Shown: positions 8,483 through 17,879 of the stretch, piece after piece
How the letters are laid out: every line of letters begins with the position of its first letter
Position numbering within the stretch: position 1 is the stretch's first letter
NCBI RefSeq assembly: GCF_001751365.1
Contig: NZ_LJGT01000041.1
Location: forward strand, 549,007-613,006
Reading direction: 5' to 3'
Source of the DNA: Streptomyces abyssalis
GTDB taxonomy: Bacteria; Actinomycetota; Actinomycetes; Streptomycetales; Streptomycetaceae
Length of the DNA: 64,000 nt
Program-made: the position numbers and the translations under genes
Notes under the pieces: model-generated
Databases searched by the model: none
What the model was told of the DNA's origin: nothing
Seen by the model: only the letters and a program-made list of their open reading frames with translations

Positions 8483-10768
8483 ATGCCAGCCGCGCAAGCT
8501 CTCGACGCAGCCACCCGGCGTTCACTCGCACTCCTCCTGGCAGGCGCACTGATCCCGCTCGCCGGGTGCACATCCGGCGACGACGGTGGCCCCAGTTCCG
8601 AAGGAGGCGGCAGCGGCGCCTCACGCGACGTTCCGCATCTCGACCGCGAGCAGGTCGCGTCGGGAGGCACTCTGCACTGGGCCGTCGACTCCCTGCCGCC
8701 CACGCTGAACGCCTTCCGGCCCAAGGCCGACGCGACGACCGAACGCATCACGGGCGCCACCCTTCCCTCCCTCTTCACGCTCGACGCCGCGGCACGGCCG
8801 CAGCTCAACCCGGACTATGTGGAGGCCGCCGACGTCACCTCCGAGGAGCCGCGCCAGACCGTCGTCTACAGGCTCAACCCGAAGGCGAAGTGGAGCAGCG
8901 GACGGTCGATCGGCGTCGCCGACTTCAAGGCCCAGTGGAAGGCGCTCAGCGGCAGGAAGAAGTCGTTCGACGCCGCTCGCAACGCCGGATACGACCGGAT
9001 CGGCAAGGTGACCAAGGGGAAGAACGCGCGCGAGGTGAAGGTCGTCTTCCGTAAGCCGTACGCCGACTGGAAGTCCCTGTTCACGCCCCTCTACCCGCGG
9101 TCGGTCATGGCCCGCGCCGACGACTTCAACCACGCCGCGCACAGATCGCTTCCCGTCTCCGCGGGCCCCTTCCGCGTCGAGAAGATCCACCGGGGCGACA
9201 CCTCGGTCAAGCTCGTACGGAACAAGAAGTGGTGGGGGGACGACGCCAAGCTGAAGCGGATCGTGCTGCGCGTCGTCCCGCGCGACGAACGCAAGGAGGC
9301 GCTGCGCCGGGGACAGCTCGACCTGGCCGAGGTCGACGTGGCGACCGTGCGCAGCATCGTCCGGGCGCACAAGGGCGGGGAGGAGGACGCCAAGAGCCGG
9401 AAGGGCAATGAGCAAGGACGCAAGTCCGCCGAAGAGCTGCGTGCGCAGGCCGAGCGGGACGGGAAGCTGCGCCACCTCGCCGTACGCCACGCATTCGAAC
9501 CGGCGTACACGCAGCTGGCGCTGAACGGCGCGGAGGGTCCGCTCTCCGACGAGCGTGTACGCAGGGCCGTCGCCCGGGCCATCGACCGCGAGGCGATCGC
9601 GAAGCGCGCGCTTCGCGGCACGGGACTGCCCGTGAAGGCGCTCGGCAGCCACCTGCGGATGATCGACCAGGACGGATACGCCGACAACAGTGACGCGCTC
9701 GGGGAGCAGGACGTGGAGTCCGCCCAGTCGCTCCTCGCTGAAGCGGGCTGGAAGGACGGCGGTGCGCGTTCGGAGTCCACCGCCGGCGCGGACGCGAAGA
9801 AGGGTGACCGCGGCAATAACGCGGAGGGCGACAAGAACGACGGCGGCAAGGACAGCAAGGACAGTGACGGCGGCAAGGACAGCAAGGCCGGCAACGACGG
9901 CAAGGACTCCAGCGGCGACAAGAACGACGGCGACAAGAACGCCCAGCAGAGCAGTGCCCAGAACCGGGCCGCAGGCGCCGCACCCGGCGTCGCGCCCGTC
10001 AGCGTCCAGGAGGCCGCCCGGCTCGCCGCCCAGCCCTTGACGCTCTCGCCGGCCACCGCCGGACAGCGTGCCTCGCTCATGACGCAGGCGGCCCGGCTCC
10101 AGCTGCGCAAGGCGGAGGCGAGCGGTTCCGAGGGCAAGGTGCGCAAGGCACGTGCCGCAGTGAAGCAGGCCACGCGCGCACGCGCCGACGCCGACGAGCT
10201 GCGGCTGCTCTCCGACGGTGGCGCCAAGGTGCAGCGCACGAAGGCGGGCAAGCCGCTCACGCTGCGCCTGGTGCTCCCCAAGGGGCCCGGCTCGGACTCG
10301 ATCAGGGCCACCGGTACCCGGATCGCCAAGGCGCTGACCCGTATCGGCGTACGTACGCAGGTCAAGCAGGTTCCCGACAAGGACTACTTCCGCAAGCACA
10401 TCGCCACCGGCGACTACGACCTGGCCATCTACTCCTGGCCCGGCACCGCCTACCCCGCGACCGACGCGCGTCCGATCTTCGCCAAGCCGGCGGCCGCCGC
10501 GGACGGCTCGCTGCTCGTCGAGCAGAACTACACGCGCGTCGGGACCAACCAGATCGACCAGCTCTTCGACCAGGCGTCGAAGGAGCTCGACGACGGCGCG
10601 CGTAACGACCTCATCAAGCGGGCCGACGCCCGGATCTGGGCGGCGGCGGGCTCGGTGCCGCTCTATCAGCGGCCGCAGCTCGTCGCGGCCGGCGCCAAGG
10701 TCGCCAACGCCGGTGCCTTCGGCTTCCAGACCCCGCGCTACCAGGACATCGGCTTCGAGAAGGAGTGA
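8483..10768 (+). CDS. LpqW-like family 5 extracellular solute-binding lipoprotein with large low-complexity insertion
   Basis: 761 aa; ATG at 8483 with GGAGGT seven bases upstream. The signal peptide ends in the lipobox LIPLAGC, so the mature protein is a lipoprotein on the outer face of the membrane. The SBP_bac_5 fold is visible on both sides (GGTLHWAVDSLPPTLNAF near the N-terminus; DYFRKHIATGDYDLAIYSW and PLYQRPQ near the end). Between about residues 425 and 585 there is an insertion: first a Lys/Asp/Gly/Ser/Asn repeat-like tract (about 435-494), then charged helical sequence. The gene lies next to typA, as lpqW (Rv1166) lies next to typA (Rv1165) in M. tuberculosis, where LpqW influences phosphatidylinositol mannoside synthesis. 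No permease or ATPase genes adjoin it, so it may not be a transporter component. Confidence 0.85.
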   Translation: MPAAQALDAATRRSLALLLAGALIPLAGCTSGDDGGPSSEGGGSGASRDVPHLDREQVASGGTLHWAVDSLPPTLNAFRPKADATTERITGATLPSLFTLDAAARPQLNPDYVEAADVTSEEPRQTVVYRLNPKAKWSSGRSIGVADFKAQWKALSGRKKSFDAARNAGYDRIGKVTKGKNAREVKVVFRKPYADWKSLFTPLYPRSVMARADDFNHAAHRSLPVSAGPFRVEKIHRGDTSVKLVRNKKWWGDDAKLKRIVLRVVPRDERKEALRRGQLDLAEVDVATVRSIVRAHKGGEEDAKSRKGNEQGRKSAEELRAQAERDGKLRHLAVRHAFEPAYTQLALNGAEGPLSDERVRRAVARAIDREAIAKRALRGTGLPVKALGSHLRMIDQDGYADNSDALGEQDVESAQSLLAEAGWKDGGARSESTAGADAKKGDRGNNAEGDKNDGGKDSKDSDGGKDSKAGNDGKDSSGDKNDGDKNAQQSSAQNRAAGAAPGVAPVSVQEAARLAAQPLTLSPATAGQRASLMTQAARLQLRKAEASGSEGKVRKARAAVKQATRARADADELRLLSDGGAKVQRTKAGKPLTLRLVLPKGPGSDSIRATGTRIAKALTRIGVRTQVKQVPDKDYFRKHIATGDYDLAIYSWPGTAYPATDARPIFAKPAAAADGSLLVEQNYTRVGTNQIDQLFDQASKELDDGARNDLIKRADARIWAAAGSVPLYQRPQLVAAGAKVANAGAFGFQTPRYQDIGFEKE

Positions 10769-10800
10769 CGCCGGGCGAAGGCGACGGCCCGGCACCGGGT

Positions 10801-10816
10801 CCGGGCTGAGGCCCGG
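10801..10816 (+). terminator. short hairpin after the LpqW-like gene
   Basis: CCGGGC-TGAG-GCCCGG, a 6-bp perfect stem 33 bp beyond the stop codon, embedded in further GC-rich inverted sequence. Only modest support. Confidence 0.4.
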
Positions 10817-10973
10817 CCCCAGGCCCGGCCCCCGGACAGGGCGGAAGGCGTCCCCCGGGTGGCCGGGCCTTACCATGGTTGACGGAGCCGCGGCGAGATC
10901 AGCCCGGCAGGGCGCGTGAGGAGCAGCTGCGCACCCGTGCCCACCCACGATCCGGGAGAAGCGTCAGTCAGCC

Positions 10974-12848
10974 ATGCCCACGCGCCACGACATCCGCAAC
11001 GTCGCCATCGTCGCCCACGTCGACCACGGGAAGACCACCCTCGTCGACGCCATGCTCAAGCAGGCAGGGACATTCGCCGCGCATCAGCTGGAGTCGGTCG
11101 ACGACCGGATGATGGACTCGAACGACCTTGAGCGCGAGAAGGGCATCACCATTCTCGCGAAGAACACCGCGGTCAAATACCACCCCAAGGGCGGCGACTC
11201 CGTCGTCATCAACATCATCGACACCCCCGGCCACGCCGACTTCGGCGGCGAGGTCGAGCGTGGCCTGTCGATGGTGGACGCCGTGGTGCTGCTGGTGGAC
11301 GCGTCCGAGGGGCCGCTGCCGCAGACCCGGTTCGTGCTGCGGAAGGCCCTGGAGGCGAGGCTTCCGGTCATTCTGTGCATCAACAAGACCGACAGGTCCG
11401 ACGCCCGCATCTCCGCCGTCGTCGACGACACCTACGACCTCTTCCTCGACCTCGACGCGGACGAGGAGCAGATCGAGTTCCCCATCGTCTACGCGTGCGC
11501 GCGGGACGGCGTCGCGTCGCTGACCCAGCCCGAGGACGGCACGGTGCCCGGCGACAGCGGCAACCTCGAACCGTTCTTCACCACCCTGCTGGAGACCGTC
11601 CCGGCGCCGACGTACGAGGAGGACGCGCCGCTCCAGGCACACGTCACCAACCTCGACGCCGACAACTTCCTGGGCCGGATCGCGCTGCTCCGCGTGAAGA
11701 ACGGCACTCTGAAGAAGGGCCAGACCGTCACCTGGCTCAAGCGCGACGGCTCTGAGCAGAACGTGCGCATCACCGAGCTGATGATGACGGACGCGCTGAC
11801 CCGCAAGCCCGCCGAGGCCGCCGGCCCCGGCGACATCTGCGCGGTCGCGGGCATCCCCGACATCATGATCGGCGAGACGCTCGCCGACCCGGAGAACCCG
11901 GTCGCGCTGCCTCTCATCACCGTCGACGAGCCGGCGATCTCGATGACGATCGGCACGAACACCTCGCCGCTGGTCGGCAAGGGCGGCAAGGGCCACAAGG
12001 TGACGGCCCGGCTGGTGAAGGACCGGCTGGAGCGCGAGCTGATCGGCAACGTCTCGCTGCGCGTCCTGCCGACCGAGCGCCCCGACGCATGGGAGGTGCA
12101 GGGCCGCGGCGAGCTGGCCCTCGCGATCCTCGTCGAGACGATGCGCCGTGAGGGCTTCGAGCTGACGGTCGGCAAGCCCGAGGTCGTCACGCGGGAGATC
12201 GACGGGAAGCTGCACGAGCCCGTGGAGCGGATGACGATCGACGCACCCGAGGAGTTCATGGGCGCCATCACGCAGTTGATGGCCACGCGCAAGGGGCGTA
12301 TGGAGACGATGACCAACCACGGGTCCGGCTGGATCCGCATGGAGTGGATCGTCCCCGCCCGCGGCCTGATCGGATTCCGCACGGAGTTCCTGACCGAGAC
12401 CAGGGGCACGGGCATCGCGCACAGCCTCTTCGAGGGGCACGAGAAGTGGTTCGGCGACCTGCGTACGAGGCGCAGCGGCTCGCTGGTCGCGGACAGGGCG
12501 GGCTCGGCGACGCCGTTCGCGATGATGAATCTCCAGGAGCGCGGCACGATCTTCATCGAGCCTGGCACCGAGGTCTACGAGGGCATGATCGTCGGCGAGA
12601 ACTCGCGTTCGGACGACATGGACGTGAACATCACCAAGGAGAAGAAGCTCACCAACATGCGGGCGGCGGCCGCCGACACCACGGAGAACCTGGTGCCGCC
12701 GCGGAAGCTCTCGCTGGAGCAGGCCCTGGAGTTCTGCCGCGAGGACGAGTGCATCGAGGTCACCCCGGACACCGTTCGCATCCGCAAGGTGGAGCTCGAC
12801 CAGAAGGCGCGAGGGCGCGCGGCGTCACGCGCCAAGCACGAGCGCTGA
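10974..12848 (+). CDS. typA: GTP-binding translational regulator TypA/BipA
   Basis: 624 aa, the usual family length. Ribosome-associated translational GTPase of the EF-G/LepA class, involved in stress adaptation and ribosome assembly. G1 is AHVDHGKTTL, the switch region includes DLEREKGITI, G3 is DTPGHADFGG and G4 is NKTDRSDA. The C-terminal TypA-specific region is present (RGLIGFRTEFLTETRGTGI, then GTIFIEPGTEVYEGMIVGE). The ATG at 10974 gives the canonical N-terminus RHDIRNVAIVAHVDHGKT. A GGAG lies about 15 bases upstream, too far for a good SD. It follows the LpqW-like gene, a conserved actinobacterial pairing. Confidence 0.97.
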   Translation: MPTRHDIRNVAIVAHVDHGKTTLVDAMLKQAGTFAAHQLESVDDRMMDSNDLEREKGITILAKNTAVKYHPKGGDSVVINIIDTPGHADFGGEVERGLSMVDAVVLLVDASEGPLPQTRFVLRKALEARLPVILCINKTDRSDARISAVVDDTYDLFLDLDADEEQIEFPIVYACARDGVASLTQPEDGTVPGDSGNLEPFFTTLLETVPAPTYEEDAPLQAHVTNLDADNFLGRIALLRVKNGTLKKGQTVTWLKRDGSEQNVRITELMMTDALTRKPAEAAGPGDICAVAGIPDIMIGETLADPENPVALPLITVDEPAISMTIGTNTSPLVGKGGKGHKVTARLVKDRLERELIGNVSLRVLPTERPDAWEVQGRGELALAILVETMRREGFELTVGKPEVVTREIDGKLHEPVERMTIDAPEEFMGAITQLMATRKGRMETMTNHGSGWIRMEWIVPARGLIGFRTEFLTETRGTGIAHSLFEGHEKWFGDLRTRRSGSLVADRAGSATPFAMMNLQERGTIFIEPGTEVYEGMIVGENSRSDDMDVNITKEKKLTNMRAAAADTTENLVPPRKLSLEQALEFCREDECIEVTPDTVRIRKVELDQKARGRAASRAKHER

Positions 12849-12888
12849 GCGGCCGAGCGCGAGCGCCGGGCGCCGAGCGCTGATACGG

Positions 12889-12912
12889 GCGGCGGGCTGT
12901 CCGGCCCGCCGC
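12889..12912 (+). terminator. terminator-like hairpin after typA
   Basis: GCGGCGGGC and GCCCGCCGC form a perfect 9-bp stem with a 6-base loop, 41 bp after the typA stop codon and before the Opp operon. Confidence 0.65.
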
Positions 12913-13142
12913 GGCGTCGCGGAGCGGCGGTCCCCCGGAGTCCGGTCACCCCACCGGACGTAAGGGGGGCCGCCGTTTTCTTTTGCGTCAATTTCCCTTG
13001 TGAGGCCCTGGAATGGGCCACGGCAGCCGGGCGTTCCTGCGCGAATCGCGCCGCGGCGCCGCCGGGCCGGCGAGATGAAGATGCGACGAGGGTGTTATCT
13101 GGTCCGCAAGGCAGTACGTCGGCGGTACCGAGGAGGCACCCC

Positions 13143-14783
13143 ATGCGTGGAGCCACGCGTGTCACGTGGGCATTCGGCTGTGCGACGGTCGTCACCCTGG
13201 CGGCTGCGGGGTGCGGCGGCGGAGGGGGCGGCGGCGCTGCCGCCGGCTCGGACGCCGGCATCGTACGCGCCTTCTGGACCGACCCGCAGAACCCGCTCGA
13301 ACCCGCAAACACCAACGAGGTGCAGGGCGGCAAAGTCCTGGAGATGACCTTCCGCGGACTCAAGCGCTACAACCCGCGGACGGGTAAGGCCGAGAACGCC
13401 GTGGCGGAATCGATCAAGACCGACGACCAGCAGAACTTCGACATCACCCTGAAGAAGGGCTGGAAGTTCTCGGACGGCACTCCCGTCACGGCCAAGTCCT
13501 TCGTCGACGCCTGGAACTACGGCGCTCTCGTCACCAACAAGCAGGTCAGCTCGTACTTCTTCGAGTACATCGACGGCTACGACGACGTGCACCCGGAGAA
13601 CGAGAGCGCGAAGCCCAAGGCGAAGAAGATGTCCGGCCTGAAGGTGACCGGCAAGAACAGCTTCAAGGTGAAGCTCAACCAGAAGTTCTCCCAGTGGCCC
13701 GACACCCTCGGCTACGCGGCCTTCTCGCCGCTCCCCGGGAAGTTCTTCACGGACCACGAGAACTGGCTGAAGAAGCCCGTCGGCAACGGCCCGTACAAGG
13801 TCGACTCCTACACCAAGGGGCAGTCCATGCGGCTGTCGGTCAACAAGGAGTACGCCGGCCCGGACAAGCCGAAGAACAAGGGCGTCGAGCTGAAGGTCTA
13901 CACGGACCAGAACACCGGCTACACGGACCTGCAGGCCGGGAACCTGGACGTCTTCGACGAACTGCCCGCGGGTCAGCTCAAGAACGCCGAGCGCGACCTC
14001 GACGGGCGCTACATCAACCAGCCGGCCGGAATTCTGCAGACCCTCTCCTTCCCGCTCTACCGGAAGGAATGGCAGACCGAGAAGGCCAAGCAGGTCCGCG
14101 TGGGTCTGTCGATGGCGATCAACCGCAAGGAAGTGACCGAGAAGATCTACCAGGGCACCCGCAAGCCGGCCGGTGACCTCACTTCTCCCGTTCTGACGAA
14201 GTCGGGCGGCTACGAGCCCGACATGTGCGGCGAGGTCTGCCAGTACGACCCGAAAGAGGCGAAGAAGCTGATCGAGGACGCGGGCGGGCTCCCCGGCGGA
14301 AAGGTCACGCTCACCTCGAACGTCGACACCGGCTCGCACCGGCAGTGGATGGACGCCGTGTGCAACAGCATCAACAACACGCTCGACAAGAACGACGCGT
14401 GCACCGTCAATCCGGTGCCCACCTTCAGCGAATTCCGCAAGGACATCGCGGGGAAGAAGCTGAAGAGCATGTTCCGTACCGGCTGGCAGATGGACTATCC
14501 GCTGATCCAGAACTTCCTGCAGCCGCTGTACTACACGGACGCCTCCTCCAACGACGCGGGCTACTCCGACAAGCGCGTCGACAAACTCATCGACGAGGCC
14601 AACGCCGCCGGTGAGGAAGAAGCGGTGGGCAAGTTCCAGAAGGCCGAGGAGATCGTGCTCAAGGACCTCCCCGCCATTCCGCTGTGGTACCAGGACGGCA
14701 ACGCCGGCTATTCGGAAAGGGTGAGCGACGTGCGGCTCAATCCCTTCTCCGTCCCGGTATTCACCGACATCAGAGTCAAGTGA
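13143..14783 (+). CDS. oligopeptide-binding lipoprotein of Opp-type ABC transporter (operon 1)
   Basis: 546 aa; ATG at 13143 with AGGAGG six bases upstream. Signal peptide with lipobox LAAAGC followed by a run of glycines. Family 5 (DppA/OppA-like) solute-binding protein: FWTDPQNPLEPANTNEVQG, then GWKFSDGTPVTAKSFVDAWNY and a C-terminal IPLWYQDGNAGYS. It heads a five-gene operon of lipoprotein, two permeases and two ATPases with 10-60 bp spacing. It should capture peptides at the cell surface and deliver them to the permeases. The ligand cannot be predicted; the family includes peptide, nickel and signalling-peptide binders. Confidence 0.92.
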   Translation: MRGATRVTWAFGCATVVTLAAAGCGGGGGGGAAAGSDAGIVRAFWTDPQNPLEPANTNEVQGGKVLEMTFRGLKRYNPRTGKAENAVAESIKTDDQQNFDITLKKGWKFSDGTPVTAKSFVDAWNYGALVTNKQVSSYFFEYIDGYDDVHPENESAKPKAKKMSGLKVTGKNSFKVKLNQKFSQWPDTLGYAAFSPLPGKFFTDHENWLKKPVGNGPYKVDSYTKGQSMRLSVNKEYAGPDKPKNKGVELKVYTDQNTGYTDLQAGNLDVFDELPAGQLKNAERDLDGRYINQPAGILQTLSFPLYRKEWQTEKAKQVRVGLSMAINRKEVTEKIYQGTRKPAGDLTSPVLTKSGGYEPDMCGEVCQYDPKEAKKLIEDAGGLPGGKVTLTSNVDTGSHRQWMDAVCNSINNTLDKNDACTVNPVPTFSEFRKDIAGKKLKSMFRTGWQMDYPLIQNFLQPLYYTDASSNDAGYSDKRVDKLIDEANAAGEEEAVGKFQKAEEIVLKDLPAIPLWYQDGNAGYSERVSDVRLNPFSVPVFTDIRVK

Positions 14784-14797
14784 GAGAGTGAAATAAC

Positions 14798-15721
14798 GTG
14801 GGGCGCTACGTCATCAGACGACTGCTCCAGATGGTCCCGGTGTTCCTCGGGACGACGTTCCTCATCTTCGTGATGGTGTACGCGGTGGGCGACCCGGTCA
14901 ACGCGATGTTCGGGGACCGGGCGCCCGACCCCGCCACCGCCGCGCAGCTGCGCGCCCAGTTCAATCTCGACAAGCCGGTGTGGATGCAGTACGTGCTCTA
15001 CCTCGGCGACATCTTCACCGGTGACTTCGGCAACGCCTTCAACGGACAGCCCGTCACCGAGCTGATGAGCAGGGCGTTTCCGGTGACGCTGCGGCTCGCG
15101 GTCATCGCGATCGTAATCGAGATCATCATCGGCATCGCCCTCGGGGTGGTCACCGGCCTGCGGCGCGGCCGGCCCGTCGACAGCTCGGTGCTGATGCTCA
15201 CCCTGCTGGTGATCTCGGTGCCCACCTTCGTGACCGGCACCCTCGCGCAGTACCTGCTGGGCGTGAAGTGGGGCTGGATCCCGCCGGCCGTCTCACCCGA
15301 GGCGCCTGTCGGCGAACTGCTGCTGCCCGGGCTGGTGCTGGCGCTGCTGTCGCTGGCATACGTCACGAGGCTCACACGGGCCTCCATCAGTGAGAACGCC
15401 CGCGCCGACTACGTACGCACCGCACTGGCCAAGGGGCTGCCGCGCCGCCGCGTGAACACGCGTCACCTGCTGCGCAACTCGCTGATCCCGGTCGTCACCT
15501 TTCTCGGCACGGACGTCGGGAACCTCATGGCGGGGGCACTGGTCACCGAGCGGATCTTCAACATCCAGGGAGTCGGCTTCCAGCTCTGGCAGGGCATCGT
15601 GCGCCAGAACTCGCCGACGGTCGTCGGCTTCGTGACGGTCCTCGTGATCGTCTTCCTGCTCGCCAATCTGATCGTCGACCTCCTCTACGCCGTGCTCGAC
15701 CCGAGGATCCGTTATGGGTGA
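14798..15721 (+). CDS. oligopeptide ABC transporter permease, OppB/DppB type (operon 1)
   Basis: 307 aa, GTG start at 14798. BPD_transp_1 permease with an N-terminal helix typical of OppB (YVIRRLLQMVPVFLGTTFLIFVMV), an extracytoplasmic loop, then five further helices. The EAA coupling loop is visible as ARADYVRTALAKGLPRRRV followed by RNSLIPVVTFLGTDVGNLMAGALVTE. It is in the middle of the operon, 14 bp after the binding protein. Together with the next gene it forms the heterodimeric membrane channel. Confidence 0.94.
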   Translation: MGRYVIRRLLQMVPVFLGTTFLIFVMVYAVGDPVNAMFGDRAPDPATAAQLRAQFNLDKPVWMQYVLYLGDIFTGDFGNAFNGQPVTELMSRAFPVTLRLAVIAIVIEIIIGIALGVVTGLRRGRPVDSSVLMLTLLVISVPTFVTGTLAQYLLGVKWGWIPPAVSPEAPVGELLLPGLVLALLSLAYVTRLTRASISENARADYVRTALAKGLPRRRVNTRHLLRNSLIPVVTFLGTDVGNLMAGALVTERIFNIQGVGFQLWQGIVRQNSPTVVGFVTVLVIVFLLANLIVDLLYAVLDPRIRYG

Positions 15722-15777
15722 AACCGCCGGCACCGCATACGCAAGCAGCACAGCGACCGACGGACGGGAGGCGGCCC

Positions 15778-16818
15778 ATGGCTGAGCGCGCACCCGAGAG
15801 CCCGTCCGCCCCCGGAGAACCCACCGCCGTGACGGGCGACGCGCCTGCCGGAGCTCCCGCGGGGTCCGGCACGGAAGCCGCCGTGGGCGCCGCGGGCCTG
15901 GCGCCGGCCCCGGCCACGGACCCGGCGGCACCGCCCTCAGCACCCCAGGAGCCCGCACCGGGGGAGCGGGCCCGCAGTCTCTGGTCGGACGCCTGGCACG
16001 ACCTGCGCCGCAACCCCGTCTTCATCGTCTCGGCACTGCTGATCCTCTTCCTCGTGCTGATCTCGCTGTGGCCCGGCCTCATCGCCACCCGGAACCCGCT
16101 CTCGTGCCGCCTCGACAGATCCCTCGACCCGGCGTCACCGGGCCACTGGTTCGGGTTCGACGCGCAGGGCTGCGACGTCTACACGCGGGTGGTGCACGGT
16201 GCGCGTACGTCCGTGACCGTCGGCGTCTGCGCCACCCTGGGCGTGGCCGCCGCCGGCAGCGTCCTCGGCGGGCTCGCCGGCTTCTTCGGCGGCTGGTGGG
16301 ACGCGTTGATCTCGCGGCTCACCGACATCTTCTTCGGCATCCCGATCATGCTCGGCGGGCTGGTCTTCCTGTCGATGACCGGCAGCCGGTCGGTGTGGAC
16401 CGTGGTCGCCTTCATCGTGCTGCTGGGCTGGCCGCAGATCGCCCGTATCGCACGCGGCTCGGTCATCTCGGCCAAGCAGAACGACTACGTACTCGCCGCA
16501 CGTGCCCTCGGCGCGGGCAACGCCCGGATGCTGGTGCGGCACATCCTCCCCAACGCGGTCGCGCCGGTGATCGTGACGGCGACCATCGCGCTCGGCACGT
16601 ACATCGCCCTGGAGGCGACCCTCAGCTATCTGGGCGTCGGGCTGCAGCCGCCCACCGTCTCCTGGGGTGCGGACATCTCCGACGCCTCGCAGGGGATGCA
16701 GTTCCGCAACGCGCCGCACATCCTGCTGTATCCCGCCGCCGCACTGAGCCTGACGGTGCTGGCGTTCATCATGCTCGGCGACGCCGTGCGCGACGCCCTC
16801 GACCCCAAGCTGCGCTGA
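15778..16818 (+). CDS. oligopeptide ABC transporter permease, OppC/DppC type (operon 1)
   Basis: 346 aa. ATG at 15778 is preferred because GGGAGG sits six bases upstream; a GTG overlapping the previous stop at 15718 is possible. The first ~65 residues are an unusually long Ala/Pro-rich cytoplasmic extension. OppC hallmarks follow: LWSDAWHDLRRNPVFIVSALLI, HWFGFDAQGCDVYTRVVHGAR and the EAA loop QNDYVLAARALGAGNARMLVRHILPN. It pairs with the preceding OppB-type subunit. Confidence 0.94.
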   Translation: MAERAPESPSAPGEPTAVTGDAPAGAPAGSGTEAAVGAAGLAPAPATDPAAPPSAPQEPAPGERARSLWSDAWHDLRRNPVFIVSALLILFLVLISLWPGLIATRNPLSCRLDRSLDPASPGHWFGFDAQGCDVYTRVVHGARTSVTVGVCATLGVAAAGSVLGGLAGFFGGWWDALISRLTDIFFGIPIMLGGLVFLSMTGSRSVWTVVAFIVLLGWPQIARIARGSVISAKQNDYVLAARALGAGNARMLVRHILPNAVAPVIVTATIALGTYIALEATLSYLGVGLQPPTVSWGADISDASQGMQFRNAPHILLYPAAALSLTVLAFIMLGDAVRDALDPKLR

Positions 16819-16829
16819 GGGAGGCGTAC

Positions 16830-17879
16830 GTGACACGGACTCAGCCGGACCGCGGGCCGCTGCCGGGCACCGGCACGGGTGCCCACACCTCGCCGCTGCT
16901 CCACGTACGGGACCTGCGCGTGGAGTTCCGTACCCGTGACGGCGTCGCCACCGCCGTCGACGGTGTCAGCTTCGCCGTGGAGGCCGGTGAGACGCTGGCC
17001 GTGCTCGGCGAGTCCGGCTCCGGCAAGTCCGTGACCGCACAGGCCGTGATGGGCATCCTCGACTCTCCGCCGGGACGGGTCACCGGCGGCCGGATCCTCT
17101 TCGACGGACGGGACCTGCTGAAGGTGTCCGCGGAGGAGCGCCGCTCCGTGCGCGGCGCCCGCATGGCGATGATCTTCCAGGACGCGCTGTCCGCGCTGAA
17201 CCCCGTGGTCAGCGTCGGCCGGCAGCTCGGTGAGATGTTCCAGGTGCACCGCGGGGCCTCCCGCAAGGACGCCTGGGCCAAGGCGGTCGAGCTGATGGAG
17301 CGCGTACGGATTCCCGCCGCCCGAGCACGCGCCGGCGACTACCCGCACCAGTTCAGCGGCGGCATGCGGCAGCGGATCATGATCGCCATGGCGCTGGCCC
17401 TCGAACCGGAGCTGATCATCGCGGACGAGCCGACCACCGCCCTGGACGTCACGGTCCAGGCGCAGGTGATGGACCTGCTGGCGGACCTGCAGAGCGAATA
17501 CCGGATGGGCTTGATCCTGATCACGCACGACCTGGGCGTCGTCGCCGACGTGGCCGACAGGATCGCGGTGATGTACGCGGGCCGGATCGTCGAGACCGCT
17601 CCGGTCGGCGACCTCTACCGGGCGCCCGCGCACCCGTACACCCGGGGCCTGCTGGACTCCATTCCCCGCCTCGACCAGAAGGGGCAGCAGCTCAACGCGG
17701 TCAAGGGGCTGCCCCCGAGCCTGCTGAGCGTCCCGCCCGGATGCAGCTTCCACCCTCGCTGCCCCGCGGTCCGCCCCGTCTGCCACGCCGACGAACCCCC
17801 GCTGTACGAGGCCGGGGCGGGCCGGGCCAGCGCGTGCCACTTCTGGAAGGAGCTGCTCGATGACGAGTGCGCCGAGTGA
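16830..17879 (+). CDS. oligopeptide ABC transporter ATPase, OppD/DppD type (operon 1)
   Basis: 349 aa, GTG at 16830 with GGGAGG six bases upstream. Walker A is GESGSGKS, the signature is FSGGMRQR, and Walker B is LIIADEPTTALD, with the H-loop in ITHDLG. The C-terminal oligo_HPY domain has the cysteine motif CSFHPRCPAVRPVC, which in Dpp/Opp ATPases can bind an Fe-S cluster. It is one of two nucleotide-binding subunits of this transporter and overlaps the next gene by 20 nt. Confidence 0.95.
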   Translation: MTRTQPDRGPLPGTGTGAHTSPLLHVRDLRVEFRTRDGVATAVDGVSFAVEAGETLAVLGESGSGKSVTAQAVMGILDSPPGRVTGGRILFDGRDLLKVSAEERRSVRGARMAMIFQDALSALNPVVSVGRQLGEMFQVHRGASRKDAWAKAVELMERVRIPAARARAGDYPHQFSGGMRQRIMIAMALALEPELIIADEPTTALDVTVQAQVMDLLADLQSEYRMGLILITHDLGVVADVADRIAVMYAGRIVETAPVGDLYRAPAHPYTRGLLDSIPRLDQKGQQLNAVKGLPPSLLSVPPGCSFHPRCPAVRPVCHADEPPLYEAGAGRASACHFWKELLDDECAE

